Counted from the first letter of the stretch, positions 22,129 through 40,271 are shown. The stretch: DNA of 64,000 nt from Asterella californica (GCA_036924285.1 JAYKYS010000014.1:6262001-6326000), one strand, 5' to 3'. Program-made: numbers and translations. Notes: generated by a model not told the origin, from the letters alone.

Positions 22129-23537
22129 TCACCCATCCGAGGCAAAGCTTGAGCAACATTCACGCATTCCGAACCTCAGAATTTCAGAAAGATGCCTCCT
22201 ACTCTGATCCAGGCTCACAAGTCAATCATCCGCCTAGCTCTTTTCCCCGCCATGGATGATAGTGGTAATGAAACCATCGACAATCCGCGCGCTTGCGATT
22301 CGTTTTCTGATCCTACCGTTCCTTCAGCTTCATCTTATCTTCCGAATTCTTCAAGACCTTCTACCGGCCCACGATAGATAATCTAGTGGCTGCAAACGTT
22401 TCATCGTACACTGACGCCTAGAAATTGCTGCGCGATTAGCATACAAATATCGACAAACACAGACGGCAGATGCTGATCGACGTTCGACAGAATTGATCTC
22501 GCAGTTCAAGGGCGTTCCCTCGTTGGGTAAAGCCCTCGCAAATTGGAAATTTAACTTCGAGAAAAAATTAATACATAATTGAGGATTTCTGAACAGAACA
22601 TGGGCCAAGCTGTACAATGAGGGCGGAAACAGGTTTCACCCTAAAGTCGTACATCACGACTGAGAAGATATTAATTACTAGCGCGATGAACTGAAAGATC
22701 GCTTACACGGATCAGAGTCTTGAAACCGATCCTTCGTCAGCCGGAAGAACCAACAGTGCGCAAGAAAGAAACCAAGCAGATGGATCCAACAAGTCTAGAC
22801 ATGGACACAAGAAAGAGAACAATGTCAGAGGACGAGTCTTTTGTGTGCAATCGGACTGCGTGCTAGCACTGGAAAGGACAAGGGACGGCCTCCGCCTCCG
22901 AACGCTGCTCCTCAGCCTGCCAGCAAAGTACTGTAGTTCTCGTGGCGGTTCTCGATTTCAAAAGTGGAAGCAGACGTACTGTGGAGAATCTGATCAAGGG
23001 AAACGAGCGACAAAAGGGTCGCGCTAGTGCAGTGTCGCGAGTCGAGTCAAGCAGTAGAAGTAGGTAGCACTCGCTCGCTCGTAGTCCCAGACTCCCGAGT
23101 CCCAACACAGAAACAGGTCGAGACTCCAAAGGGACTTCTCTAGGGCATGCAGAATACGAAAAGGAATGCTGAGAATATTCGGTTTCGGAATAAGTCTGAG
23201 GTGATGCCTGTCTAGCCCTCCGACGCGGAACAGACCACGGGAGGGAGGAGACAAAGTGGCAGGGAGCGAGAGACAGAAAAAGATAGAGAAAGCGTCCAGG
23301 CTCCAACCAACAAGCACGCACTGCTAGAAGTCAAAGGGCTCGGAGTTTTGCGAAAAAAACGAGTTTTTGTCAAAAGAGTAGCATGTAGAATGCAAGTTGC
23401 TGTTGGATTTGCGGTTTTAAGCATTTCAAAGCTTTCGGGTTTGTGATGTTTTGTGTGGGTTGGAGCTAACCCAAGCGATTGAGAAAAGAAACCTGTTTCC
23501 GGAGTTTGAACCTTTCGTGGTTTTTAGTGAAACTGAG
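22129..23537. promoter_or_regulatory. Head-to-head intergenic region between TMEM230-like and ALG9
   Basis: About 1.4 kb separates two divergent start codons, so both promoters and 5' untranslated regions should lie here. Short frames on both strands (for example 22863-23321 minus) have no recognised domain. No TATA box can be assigned with confidence. Confidence 0.45.
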
Positions 23538-26500
23538 ATGGAGGAGGTGAATCCGAGTTTAAGTGATACTCCACTTCCTTCACCATCACCAGTTGAGGTC
23601 GATCCGATTACGACTCCAAGTCCAGGTCGCAAACTGCGGCAAAGGAAGGTATCTCGGGTCACATTTTCTGAGGAGAACTTGGCCCAAATTAGATCTGAGT
23701 CGCGGAAGGATAAGGCGGCGAAGGCGAGGCAGGAGGAGGGAATAGGCTGGGGAGTAGCGTTCTTTGCTCTGGCATTAGCCAGATATTACAGTGCAAAATC
23801 GAACATTGTGCATGACTGTGACGAAGTTTTCAACTACTGGGAACCTCTGCATTATCTTGTGTGCAAATCAGGCTTCCAGACATGGGAATACAGGTAGGCA
23901 ATCAATTTGAACATGCCCGCTTTTGCTTCGTTCAAGCTGATTAGATCCCAGTTTTTTGTGTTTCACTGAAATGCTTACTTATCAGCGACGGTTTCAATCA
24001 AGCTACGTGCTTGAGTTGCCGACCACAGATGAAGTATATTATCGTCTGTTGAATCCTGAATCTTTGCTTGAACACGGATTGATCATTGCTTCGGTGTTTC
24101 ATAAGTAGGTGAAATTCTTGTTCACTGATTACTTTTACCTCAGCTCCAGTTTGGTCGTAATGTGTCGTATGACCTGGATGTATGTTGGAAAACTGACATG
24201 TTACTTCCCTAATATGCCGAATGTGATATACTTTCGCCATATGGAACTGAATACAATCTCACTTATATGAGCGCAGAACCCAATTCATGAGCAGTATCCA
24301 GATTACTCCTTTAATGTGCAAGCAGAATGACTTGCTTAAAAGTGGGCTTCAACGTTTGCAATTTTCTCTTGATTAGATGAATTCCTTCAGCTGTGAGTTC
24401 CTTTAAGTGAACCCTTTGGTGTTGGTACTGGATTAAACTGTGAGGAATAACATATCAAATATCTATGCTTCGAGTTATTAATGCAAGAGATCGGATGTGC
24501 CCAGTACGGGAAGTATGGAACAATTTTTGTTGTTGTCGCTCATTCTTATGGTGAAACTGTTCAGCGCCATCCTTGAGAGGTTGCGAGACACAGAACAAAT
24601 TGTACGAGCTTTCTCACCCTGTCAAGGTGGATGGATGGCAGTGCGGAGTTTTCCTTGCGCTCCTACCTGTACTTGCTGCTTCATGCAGTGTTCACGAAAC
24701 CAGCCATTTGGTTGTATGGCACCGAAGTCGGAAAGGTGCGATCATCATTTATCGTGTACAAAGTCTTGGAAGTATCACAAACCTGTCAGCTTTGTTATTT
24801 ATCAGTGCAGATCCAACTTCGCACTTACTTCTGTTGTGGTATATGTGTTCGTCAGGTACAAGCGTTTTACTTTTTACGGTTTATTCTAGGGTTGATGTCG
24901 GCTAGCACTGAGGCAACACTCGTGGCTGCAGCATCCAGCTTATTTGGAAGAAGACTGGCGACTTATACCCTCATGCTTCTCTGTTTCACAAGTGGCTGTT
25001 TCGCTGCAAGCACCAGTATGTTTGCTGCTCCATGCTCTCCTTGCTAGGTCAGTATTGAGAAAGGGGCCGCCAACTTGAATAGTCAGTTCAGCAAGTTGGT
25101 GTGGTTAAGGAGTCAAGGAGTAGATCTTTAATCAGTTTGCTAGATAAATTCTTTAGAGGGAACGGTTCTGTCCGTATGCTTAAGCAATAATTGGTTATTG
25201 TCCTCTAAGAGTTTGTAGTTCATTCCCAAGGAGAACTAAGATGCTCCGTACTCGTCTGCGGCCAGAATACCTGAAACAACTTTGATCCACAGGTTTTGTG
25301 ATTATACCGTGCAGTTTCATACAACGTGGAACACCCCATGTAACATCGGATTTTCTTTGGCATCTTGAAATGTTTGAAAGTATGATGGAAAGATTGTTTA
25401 TTTCTTTGCAGGTTTCTTGCCAAGCACATTTTCAATGTACACATTGACCCTTGCCTCAGCCGCTTTACTCTATAAGAAGCCAGGTACAGCAGTGGCGGTG
25501 GCAGCTTTTGGAGTACTTGTTGGCTGGCCGTTCTCGGTACTGGCAGCTATGCCTGTAGTCCTCTATTCTCTTGCAACTGGAGGCTTCTTGAAGGTGTTTC
25601 TGGCGGGATTCAGCACCTCCATAGTCACATTGGTCAGTTTCTGCTGCCTGCATTGTCCTCAGTTTCGATGTACATAGTCAGAATTCTCGAGATTGCTGAA
25701 TCACGCCACTTGATCGGGCGAACCATAGCTTTTCCAGCCCTTGCATTACACCCCCATTTGACCATCAATTAACGTAGTGTTTGATGTTTCCTGGGAAATA
25801 ATAGCAGTAAAGTAAGTGGATTTTTATTTATGCCTTTCCGCGATGAGATGTTCTTGTTAGTGATTCTCTGAATAGTGGTCCATTCGCTGTCACCCCCGCC
25901 TCATATGACCATGTTATGAAAATGCGAGAGAAGCATTAACCTCAGTATCTTGTTTGACTCGTGCAACACAGGTCATCTCAGCTTTGGTGGACAGACAGTT
26001 TTATGGAAAGTGGACGTCCTCCGTCCTCAATCTTGTTGTGTATAACGTTGTAGGTGGCGGAGACAGTGCTCTTTACGGAGTTGAGGGGCCTCTGTTCTAT
26101 CTTCGGAATGGACTGAACAACTTCAATATTGCGCTGATACTAGCTCTTGTATTTCTGGTGTTAGCAGTCATCAAATCCAACAAATATGGACCACTGCTAA
26201 TTGTGGTATCACCTGTGTATTTGTGGCTGAGCTTCATGTCGCTACAACCTCATAAGGAAGAGAGGTAACCCCTTTTGCTTTGACCATGACTTTCATGTGT
26301 CAAGGCTCTAACGACCATCAGGCGCTGGACTGGGGACGCTGGTGTATCTTAAGCGACTTGACATTCCCGTTGGTGGAGGAATCCTAGACGTTACTGACTT
26401 GCATTATCAGAAGAATTCGAAGAACAGTCGTTTAGGAGTCCTAGTTTCATATTGTGTCAATCTTGGTTGGAGACCCGAATAAGAAAGTGAGTGTGCACAA

Positions 26501-28135
26501 AGAAAGGCGAACAGTTTCTGTAGGCTTACACCTTCATGTTCTGCTGGGAAATTCCTTGTGTCCCAGGATTCAGTTCCTCTTCCACTTGTATGCTGGTCTC
26601 CACGTTGTCGACTTTAAATGTGTTAGGACAAGAAAAGATGATTATAAAGGTTTCAAGTCCTTTGTAGAACTCCACTACGGTTACATAATGTGCACAGATC
26701 TTGAACCACATCCGAATGCCGGAAGTGAACTGTAAGGTCGATCTGATGTGCACAGTACTCATTTTGTGGAGTTTTTGATTTGCAGGTTTTTGTACCCTAT
26801 TTACCCTCTTATATGCCTTGCAGCCGCAGCCTTTATTGAAACAATCCCAGATCTGATGCCGAGACCACGATACTATCCTCCCAACGAAGAACCCCGAATC
26901 GTAGCGGTAAGCTCGTTTCTTGAAACGGGATTTTATTCCATTAAGATACAGTTCCTCTTCTGGTTGACAGTGTCATGCTAAGAATTTCTTGCTGTGTATG
27001 CAGGTTGGAAAGACCTTGCGACCTATTACACTAGCAATAATATTAGTGCTTTCTTACAGCAGGACAACCTCTTTGCTCTATGGGTACTCAGCCCCGATGC
27101 AAGTATACCGGCAACTCCCATCCATCAAGAATCAGGCTGTTGAGAATCAAGGTCATTAGTTTTCATCCATTATGGGACATGGTTGCAAGTGCAAATTCTT
27201 GGGAGCAACGGGTTAGAACATGGGTTTGGGATAATCTTCTAATATGATTGTTATGTTGCTGCAGTTTCATTAGTCTGCGTTGGAGCTGAGTGGCACCGCT
27301 TTCCATCGTCTTTCTTTCTGCCATCCAAGAACTATGAGCTCGGTTGGTTGGATGACGGCTTCCACGGCCTTCTACCGCTTCCTTTCAATAGAACGCTGGG
27401 GGGAACAGCCTCAGCGCCATCCTACTTCAATAAGAAAAACGAAGCCTCCCCCCTGCAGTTTGTGAGTAGTCCTTTTCTTGTTTACCTGTTTCGAGTGCCT
27501 CAGCTGTTTGTAAGTTTTTACGATGCCCAAATGATGCAAGAAGGTCCCAAGTCGCACGAAAGTGGCTAAACTGTCACGCTGGGACTTCGAGTTGTTACCC
27601 TGTCCTCCATCAACTCCAGTGTTTGCTAGAACGAAACAGCTTTCTGGGCATGTTTTTGCACTTATCTTGTTTGAACTGGATGGCAGGTGAAAAATGAAGA
27701 AGACTGTAAATATTTGGTAGAATTGCAGTTAGAAAGACCTGACAGAGTGTATCGTGGGGATGACTCGAACAAGTGGGAGGTAACTGAACAGTTGTCGTAC
27801 TTACCATTGTTTTTGAGACTGTTGTGCTGTCTTCAGGATTTCTCGCAGGTCTTTTACTTCTGTATACAGCTGCTGCTGTTATTTGTAAAGGAGTTTGCCT
27901 TAGTTACGGTGGATGTGGTTTCCTAGGTGAAATGCATGAGGATGACTTTGCTGCCGTGGTATGTTGCATGCAGTTGATTTGGAATACCCCTTTTCTAGAT
28001 GCTGAAATGTCCCCAGCTCTGCACCGAGCATTCTTCATTCCCTGGTATTGGCAAAATAAAAACAAATTCGGAACCTATAGGTTGCTGAAAAGGAAGGAGA
28101 TCAAGCCAGACGACCAGTGGCACGCTGACCACTGA
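23538..28135 (+). CDS. ALG9: ALG9 alpha-1,2-mannosyltransferase
   Basis: ALG9 adds the seventh and ninth mannoses to the dolichol-linked oligosaccharide in the ER lumen, using dolichol-phosphate-mannose (known for the family). Ten exons join with consistent phase to 614 residues: 23538-23893, 24642-24735, 24856-25015, 25412-25632, 25972-26264, 26786-26906, 27004-27151, 27265-27461, 27687-27779 and 27974-28135. The GT22 luminal loop motif HDCDEVFNYWEPLH lies at about residues 92-105, and HKEERFLYP spans the exon 5/6 junction at about 371-379. Multiple hydrophobic segments follow. The C-terminal part carries GAEWHRFPSSFFLP and YRGDDSNKWE as in plant ALG9. Met at 23538 is the first in-frame ATG. 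The first 70 residues are hydrophilic and Pro/Ser-rich before the first membrane helix. All introns are GT-AG, 97-748 bp. Confidence 0.95.
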
Positions 28136-32179
<4,044 letters not shown>

Positions 32180-34290
32180 CTTCCTCGGACCACTTGAGCT
32201 ACGGCAGACAAATTGTACAGACCAAGGATATGTAACAACCATGCCCGTAAGTTAACATACTCCTGGCCACCTTCCAGACTAGGACTGGGCCTGTTGGTCA
32301 CTGTGAAGTTCGCTGCCCTCTGATGCTCCGTTTTGCAAAGCTTTTCATTCCCAAGATCCTCATCTGAAGACATGTGAGCTGTGAGAATCTGTAAATACTA
32401 ACACTTTCTACGGTATTCCCTCTGCTATGGTGTTTCAAGTAGTTGTGAACTGAATATGTCCCCGTGAAAAGCTGTAATGCAGTCGTCGATGTCGCCTGCA
32501 CAGCGCCATGGATCTTGACTCGAGTGAGTGCTGCTGTGTAAAGGAAGAGGACGAGTTGATAAAGGACTTTGAGAACCACTTTAATTGAGGAATCGAGAAA
32601 GCTATCAGTTGGAATGGTGCGGGGAGCGGATCTACATAGTCTGTTCAGTCGATGTAAACCTAGAAAGGTAGGTAAGAGCTATTTCCTAGCCTGAGATAAT
32701 TGTGAGGTCTCTATGAGCATAGGAGGCGAAGAGGCTTGTACCTTCTCGTTTCTGTGTTATAGGAAGATGTAAATTGGCCAAGAGCTTTTAGATGTAGCCA
32801 GCCAGCCGAGCTTAATGTTGGTGGAACGTTTGAAATTTTGACAGAAAATTACTACGAGATTCTTTTCAGTTTGAGAGCGTACTCGGTTCATAGGAGTTTC
32901 CAGGAGATCTTGATGGCTGCGTTCATCCTGCGGTTGTATTTGTACGTAGTGATCCGGAGGTCAGGTGATATATTCGTTTGTGGGCATTGATAGTTTCCTT
33001 CGCGGTGTGGGTGAAAGCGTTTTCCACTGTTTCTCTCGTTCATGCCTTATGCCTTTATTCTCCTTCGGTGTTATAAGGTCCAGTTCGCATGTTTCACTTG
33101 GAAGTGTTCCTGTGCAGCACCGAAGAACTCGCTTGCACTAGTCATGTTGACGTTTATTTTCTCTAGGGGCTATTTGTACCATGCCCTCACTTTCAGCTTG
33201 CCAGCTAGAAATTTAAGAACGATATCGTTCCAGGTAACTCGTCGAGAACAACCACCTGTGTAATTAGAACCCCCCTGGTGCACCTGTGTGGGGTTCGGGT
33301 GACCGGCAGTTCGTCAGTTTTCTGTCTGTGTCACCAGCCTGGTATCCTGTGGGCGGGTATCTCGAGTCGAAATGTGCCTTCGCAGAACTTTCACATTCGT
33401 ATACTATCAAAATGTGGAGTGGAATTTGGTAGACACCGAATTTGAGGTTCACTCACGATGAAGTATGGTAATGCTATAACACATCCCAAATGGGCGCAGA
33501 TCATTACCACTCGCCGCATAAGCAGACCCTAAGATCTTCGGTGTATAGATCACTCGACACGATGTTCCCTAGCACATCAGGTTGGCCCCATTCACTTGTC
33601 GTTCCTGCAGAAAAGTATCGATTGAGCATGATACTTGCCCTTGTTGAATAGCATACTTTCTTCTAGATAGGTGTTTTCCTACTCACACGCAAACTTGTAA
33701 TATCTCACGGACATGAGCTCTCACCAGCAGTTTGCTGCCTATGCCTCAACTGATGCAGTCTCATTGGTTGTCTACCTTCTTGATTTAAATATGAAATCGT
33801 CTTTCCCTTGAGATGGGTTTTCGTACCCACTTTTCCAACCTCTTTGTTGAGTCGTGATCCTCTTGTCCTGTAATGTGGAATGTGAAGAAGGGGAGATGGT
33901 ACATGTGAAGAGGGCCGCACATGTTACCATCTCCCCTTCTTCACATGTGAATGTTTTTCTGGTATAGACTTGATCTGCCAGCTATAAGTCGATTGTGAAA
34001 ACCGGCAAGGGAAAGGGTGATTGGTTACCGTGTAGCGAACGGACGAATGCAGTCGTTGCGAAAAGAGAAAAGAAGTAACAGAACTAGACAAGTTTGAGTA
34101 GTTGTAAAACCGGAAAGAGAAAGGAAACGGATAGAACCGGATAAATTGCCAGAGCATCGCAAATCCATTGCGAGCGTAGTTCCTTGTTTCCCTTTGGTGG
34201 TTTCTGCATGTGGCGATCCTTATGATTCTTGAGAGGCCACCATCGTTACCTTCCGCGTGGCGGAGTACACACCCGGAGTGTGACTCAGCT
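32180..34290. other. RVB2 3' region and intergenic DNA
   Basis: No gene recognised. The sequence directly after 32179 is the RVB2 3' untranslated region; its end could not be set. A foldback lies at 33880-33946. Confidence 0.45.
33880..33946. repeat. Near-perfect foldback, 28/29-bp arms, 10-nt loop
   Basis: The left arm 33880-33907 (ATGTGAAGAAGGGGAGATGG then TACATGTG) pairs with 33918-33946 with a single bulged base. The loop is AAGAGGGCCG. Confidence 0.9.
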
Positions 34291-34504
34291 CAGGCTACGG
34301 TCACATGGGAAATTTCTCCGTTTCTCGGAATGCTCCGGAGAGCAATCATCCCTCCGGAGTTTAACTCTCGTGAAACTTGTCACTCTGCACTAGACTCCCT
34401 CACCCTGCACAGCCGGTATTAAGAAGTTACGAACGTGCGATGGAAGGTAACCTTTGAAACTATATTTTCTTGACATGACACTAATACAGGATGTAACTTG
34501 GTGT

Positions 34505-34740
34505 ATTTTCGTAATTTATTTATATAATCAGTGTTTGTAATTTCAGTCTGCAAAGTTTATCTTTATGTTTCAGGTATGGTTCATTTTATCTTCTCTTGGT
34601 TAGTTTTTTTTTTCTTTTTTGCTTGTTCATGTTTTAGTAATTTATTTATATAATCAATGTTTGTAATTTCATTCTGCACAGTTTATCTTTATGCTTCAGG
34701 TATGGCTCATTTTCTTGGTTAGTTTTTTTATTGCATTACA
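34505..34740. repeat. Two-copy tandem repeat, 126-bp unit
   Basis: GTAATTTATTTATATAATCA starts at 34511 and 34637, followed in both by GTTTGTAATTTCA, CAGTTTATCTTTATG-like and TTCAGGTATGG tracts. It lies just inside the left end of E2. Confidence 0.85.
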
Positions 34741-35274
34741 CTTGTTTCATAAGAGATTATTTTTAATCATAGTTGATATAATTTAAATAATCATAAATAA
34801 TATATATTTTTAATATGTATTTTATTTTTGCAAAATAAATTTATATTTTATAATTATGAATAATGAATGTATTGAAGTTTTGCATGTTCTTACTTCTGAA
34901 TTTAGATGATTGGAACATCGACGATTTAGAAACATGGATCATTTGTTTAAAAGAGAGTATGGATCATTTGTTTACAAGGAGGATTTGAAGATTCATTTGT
35001 TCTTGTGTTTTTTTCTGATTTCATGTCTTACGGATCATCGAAGAAAAAGATAGTGGTGGATTTTTTTGAAAGCGAGTACATGGTGAGATGTACTTTTACA
35101 TGAAGTTTGGATTCTCTCACAAATCAATAAAGATCATCAATGGCACTTGAGATTCAAAATGAACTCATTGAATGAACTCATTCAAAATGAACTCAAAATG
35201 AACTCATTGAGTTAGTTGAACTCATTGATCCATACATGTTTATTATATCAGAGTAGAGTTTAACACGTAAACGA

Positions 35275-36130
35275 ATGGATTTAGAACATTCAATGGCTGT
35301 TGTTATATACAAATTTGCACATAATACGACGTTGTTAGAAATATTTGATAAAGTTCATGTGGGACGATCGACAATCATCAAGTATACATACATCATCTGT
35401 CGCATCTTAACTAGCAGAGAAAAATTATTTTCAAAGTTCGTTGGATTATCAAGAGGTCAACTACAAAAATGGCGAACAACTTTAATCATTTTTACGAAAT
35501 ATCAAATGACGATTACAAAATATAATCAGTAAGTTTCAATCCTTATCAAAATTATCACTAATTTTTGGTGCAATAGATAGATGTCACATCAAGTTGGCTA
35601 GAAAACCAAGAAAATGATTTCATCCAGCAGAATAATGAAACAGACATCATTATCATTCTATTCTACTCCAAAGGGTGTGCGATGCAAATCGAAACTTTCT
35701 TGACGTAGCTTTTCTTTTTCCTGGATCACAACATGACGCTAGTCATCTTCGAGTGTCTTCTTTGTGGTATAAGTTCACCAACAACCTATTGTACGAAGAA
35801 CTTATCGCTTCCGTCTGCATCATCAAGCAACAATTCAAGACTTCAGCATCCAAGTGAATTTTCATTCATTGTGGACGATGTTGCATATCCACTTGCACCT
35901 TTTCTGCAAAAAGCATTTGACTATCAATATGATCAAGGAGATGAAGGAGAATATGATCGTAGTCTAAGGAGAGCTCGAGTACGGATCGAACATACTTTTG
36001 ATCTACTAAAGAAGTGGTCGTGAGTTCTAGACGGTGGAATGTCTATGAAGTTAGAAGATGTACCTACATGTCTCATGGCTACAATAATGCTTCATAACTT
36101 CATCAACAACAATGGGATACAACTCAATAT
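35275..36130 (+). pseudogene. PIF/Harbinger DDE transposase remnant in E2
   Basis: Fragments in shifting frames read in HARBI1 order. First comes a helix-turn-helix-like start (IFDKVHVGRSTIIKYTYIIC). Then follows GAIDRCHIKLARKP with the first Asp (about 35565-35610), CDANRNFLDVAF and FPGSQHDASHLR with the second Asp (about 35675-35760), and RARVRIEHTFDLLKKW with the Glu (about 35965-36020). It ends with CLMATIMLHNFI. The acidic triad is legible, but frameshifts and stops (for example near 35635 and 36021) make it non-functional. It differs strongly from the transposase at 2800-4230, so this is a second, unrelated Harbinger lineage. Confidence 0.8.
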
Positions 36131-36456
36131 AACTGATCATCTATCTGACTTATGGATTATCAACCATTTCAAGACGGACAACCCTTCTTGAGCATACAAG
36201 AGAACATCAAAAATACTCAAACTCGAGAAGGAAAGCTAGTACGACAAGCACTTTACAAATATTGGTGTGATCATCAATAGAAAGTATGATTCCCCGTTGA
36301 AAAGAATATTCATGAAGAAGAAAATAATTGATGTTTCTTGAGCTCCAGAATCTCTTTTAACATAGATGCAGTTTGTGGATCGACCTCTGTTTTTTATTTG
36401 TAAGCTTTAATGAATCGATCAAGAGCTGACGCCAAGCTAGAACTTGGTGATCTCTT

Positions 36457-36910
36457 TCAACGTTTAGAAGATTGATCAGTAACACCCCGGTGGTTGATTT
36501 GTGATGATGGATCAAGACTGTTCGATGATGGTTGAGTCATAGCTTCTTCTGATCGTATGCGAGTAGACTCAGGTGTAGGATGTGCTAGTGAAGGAAAAAC
36601 ATTTAGGTCCACAAATGATACTGATCTAAAACTAATATCATTGTCTACGTCATTTGGAACTCCAACCACCTTGCTGGAACTCCCAAACAGATCATAACAC
36701 ATATCATAGAATTCCCACGCAGAGTCGATAGAACCTGTACTATTCTGTTTCCTCTTTGCCATCATGAACATTTTTTGGAGATAGTCAATCTTATTTCTAA
36801 CTTGTTTGAAGTTGACTATCATGTTTGTGAAAGATTCTTTGTTCGCCTTTTCTGTTAATTGATGCTAGTGCTTCAGTTTCAGATTCCCGTTGTGAAGCTG
36901 ATCCACCTTG
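36457..36910 (-). pseudogene. Myb/SANT-like protein of PIF/Harbinger element, partial
   Basis: The 121-codon minus frame at 36822-36457 continues upstream in the same frame (LTEKANKESFTNM) to about 36865. FKQVRNKIDYLQKMFMMAK and WEFYDMCYDLFGSS match the Myb/SANT-like domain carried as ORF1 by plant PIF/Harbinger elements, which helps transposase nuclear import and end binding (family knowledge). Beyond about 36865 the frame is lost. It is divergently placed relative to the transposase within the same element, as is usual for the pair. Confidence 0.75.
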
Positions 36911-39900
36911 ATCACTTTATAACATTTCAGTAGTTACCATAGTCTGTTTGTAGACCATCTATCATCATCTCCTCCAAAAAATATTTGTTGAGTATCTTCA
37001 CGATCAATAGACCTGCAAACACTAAACACAATTGGTAACACGCACAACATATTTCTTTCAGAATTCAATATGGAATATACAAAAAAAATTCTTCATGAGA
37101 TTATGTTCGAAACTTACATGATTAATCTGAGTTTGTGGTTACTGGTATAACGCTCCCTCGTAGCTTTAATCTAAGCTCTCAGTCAAGTTCTTTATACACA
37201 ACCTGATAAATTAGAAAAACAAACTCAGATTAGAACAAGAACAAACTCAGATCAGACTCAGATCAGAACAAACTCAGATCAGACTATAGTAACATATCAT
37301 ATAATATAAGCACTTTTCCTTCCGTGTAAGATTTACATCTAAGTTCAACTAAACCAAGGTCGTGAGTAGGGATTAAAATGGTTTATTTTGCAACATTCAT
37401 AGAGCAACCGTACCGCGGCACATCTCGACAAACATACACGAACAGCGTGCCTTGACAGATTACCTGATATGCGAAAACAGTGAGCTGATCCCGTTCTGGA
37501 TCCGCTTCTGGCTCCGCCAAAGCAAGATCGTCTTTCTTGTCCTTTGCCTCCTTCGAACGGCTATGGAGGAAAAGCCACAATATTTTGTGTTAACCAGAGG
37601 AATTATCAATTGCCAAAAAAGCCTACCGGACTGTGGATAACAAGCTGAAGTATCACCTACAAAGTACTAGCCAGAAGGCAAGTGTCATGGAGCCTTGAGA
37701 GGCTATAGATATTCTTTAGTTAATAAGGTAAAGTGGGAGCTACTTCTTTTCCTTTCTCTCAGAAGTTAGATTCTACTTTACTGTGATGGACTCTCATAAA
37801 GCATTCACTTATAGTTCAAAAAAAGAAAGAGAGAGATAATTTGAAGTAAGATATATTTTGATAGGTTCAATGTCCAAGCAACGGTTTTTGGTTAAAAACT
37901 CACAAAGTGCTTCTCTTACGTTCACTTGGTCAATTAGATGTGACCTTTAGAAGTTTATAGTCAAGCTCACGATCACAGATATGTATAACCTGAAAAGTAA
38001 ATCTGACACCTTTTCGGTTAAAGACTAGCTAGGAAAAATGCTCTTATCTGTCTTTGGACCTTTCATCCATACCTTCATTTGCTCCCATCAGGAGCTGGTA
38101 CGGATCAACGTTGTTCGCCATTTCTAAGGGTAAACTCAACGAGGATGTGCATGAACATCTCAAAGTCTGGGATCTTAGTATGGCTTCAAGGTGTGTAAAT
38201 TTTCCCGACGACCATTGAGCTAAGCTAGTGAAGGATGGCTGTGGAGCAAAGAAGCTTAAAGGGACGAGGTACGTACTTCTGAGCATGTTATACTTAATTC
38301 ATTGCCCGCTCACAAGGCAAAATGATGGAGCAATCTTGAGTGTGCTTCTGAAACTCGAAGTTAAGAAAGGTCAAAGATCTTCATACGAAGACTACCTGCT
38401 ACGAAATTTAGAGTTAGTGAAAAACTGTAAGCCTAGACAACGTTAAGAAAAAATACATAAGACATAAAATTGTCCAAAGGGTGTCTTGTTCAATGGCTCT
38501 GAATCTCAGAGAGAGTTTCCTTGAACATCAGACTGTAGTCTTTATTGCCTCGGAACTTCCATATACGTTCATGCTTCCACATGTCAGCAGGCAAATTATC
38601 ACAACTATAACGGCCACCACATTCCCCTCTAGGTTTCGAATGCTCAGCAGCTGGAGAAATGAAGCCTGGACATAATATCACGAATATGAACTCTACAGGT
38701 CTGGAACTGCGCTCAGAACTGCTCATGCTTGTGAGGTAGTTCTCTGTGCCCAGGAGGATGCTTCTCTTTGCTTATAAATTTCAGCACCTGACCTGCGTTT
38801 ATTATCGACGAGCCATTCTACCTAGAGTAAGCTTGTGTCTGTATCAAGCAACGACTTCACAATGTTTGCCTCTGTTAGTCTTCCTAGGATGCTTAATGAT
38901 GAGTATCTCCCTTCTAGCGTTCGAGCAAGACTTATATCTTGCATGAAGGCCGATAGTTTTGTTCCATAATCCCAGTGCATTCCAGTCCACATTATTGGAG
39001 TGAGTGCATTGAGCGGTTTGAACTATAGAAGTGAGGGTGTTCAACCTTGTTTATACGAGACCTGCTCACAGTTAGCTCATCAGTAAAGTAAAAAAAAGGC
39101 GGTAGAAAGGGTGCAAGTTCAGCTCGATACGTTATAAGCTTACGCAAAGGAGTGACTTCTGTAAATCTGCATCTGCTACTAAACTAACAAACAAGCAATG
39201 CCGATGCATACTCCCAGCAAACCAAATAAGAGGTTAGTATCCCACCATGTCAAACTCAACATAAAGCGCTACCACCCTCGAAGAGTGAAGATAATAATTG
39301 GATGAGGGGTATTAATGACGGTTGTAGAAGTCGTATGTTGAGTCACACCACAGGACTGTCTCGAGAATGCGTGCAACTTGTCGTTACTTCTGCATTGGGG
39401 TATGTCGGAGGCATGCAGCTTACTGCACGAAATTCATGTTGCACTTGTACACCGTTTACAGTGATTAGTCCGGTCCATATTAATTAACGAAAAGACTTTT
39501 ACATGTAGTCTTAACATTTAATTCTACTACCAACGTTTCTTCTAGGAGAGGAAGTTCATTTCAGAGGGTGACGTTTGTATCCATCGCATGAACCCGAATC
39601 TGAACACCAGTCCATGAGTACTATAGACACCCGATGACAATTCATACCTGATTAGATATGAGTCCAAGTGGCTCTGTTTAGTTCTTGCATGAAGCTCGAA
39701 CTTACCACCAAATGAGACATGTAGCCGAACAGAAATTGTATCTAAACATGTCGGTAACTTTACGTAGGTGCAGGATACTTTCACCCTTGACATGTATGAA
39801 CTTCCTCACCCGGAAAGAAACTCCATCCGACAGTACATAGACGGAATCATAGACTTCAAAGATCAGATTCCCAGACCAGGTTGCCATCGGAGGAAATGAC

Positions 39901-40270
39901 TATTGTTGTTCTTTCATGACTGAGAAAGTAGAAGCATCGCTTGAGCCATATTAGTCAACACACTCGGCATATCAAAAAGTAGGTGTTCGTCCAGGAACCG
40001 ACCCGATCATGAAAAAGAGGTAAATATCTTTTCAATCACCTTGAATTTCAAAGTAACTGAGATCAAGTCCAACCGAAGAACTAATACTTGCGATAACGTG
40101 AGCTTACCTCCACGAACTCTTGCGTAACAGTCGTTCACAATGATTGTCTCATAGCAGAGAAATCAACAGAATCAAGAGATATTTTAGAGTAGATGGTGCA
40201 TACATATTTTGCTTCATAAGATATCTTGAGTATGTTTGATGATGAATACAATAAAGCTTATCATTTTGCT
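36911..40270. other. E2 interior right part, no gene recognised
   Basis: There are only short frames without domains between the Myb-like remnant and the right end of E2. Composition is AT-rich. Confidence 0.45.
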
Positions 40271-40271
40271 G

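Noticed and set aside
22863..23424. Overlapping minus-strand frames up to 152 codons in the TMEM230/ALG9 intergenic region
   Set aside because: No domain; a biased 5' region on the ALG9 side explains overlapping open frames in several phases.
23446..23537. Upstream start for ALG9 (ATG at 23446 or an extended open frame from 23451)
   Set aside because: The 23446 ATG is in another frame and the extension has no ATG; the first in-frame ATG is 23538.
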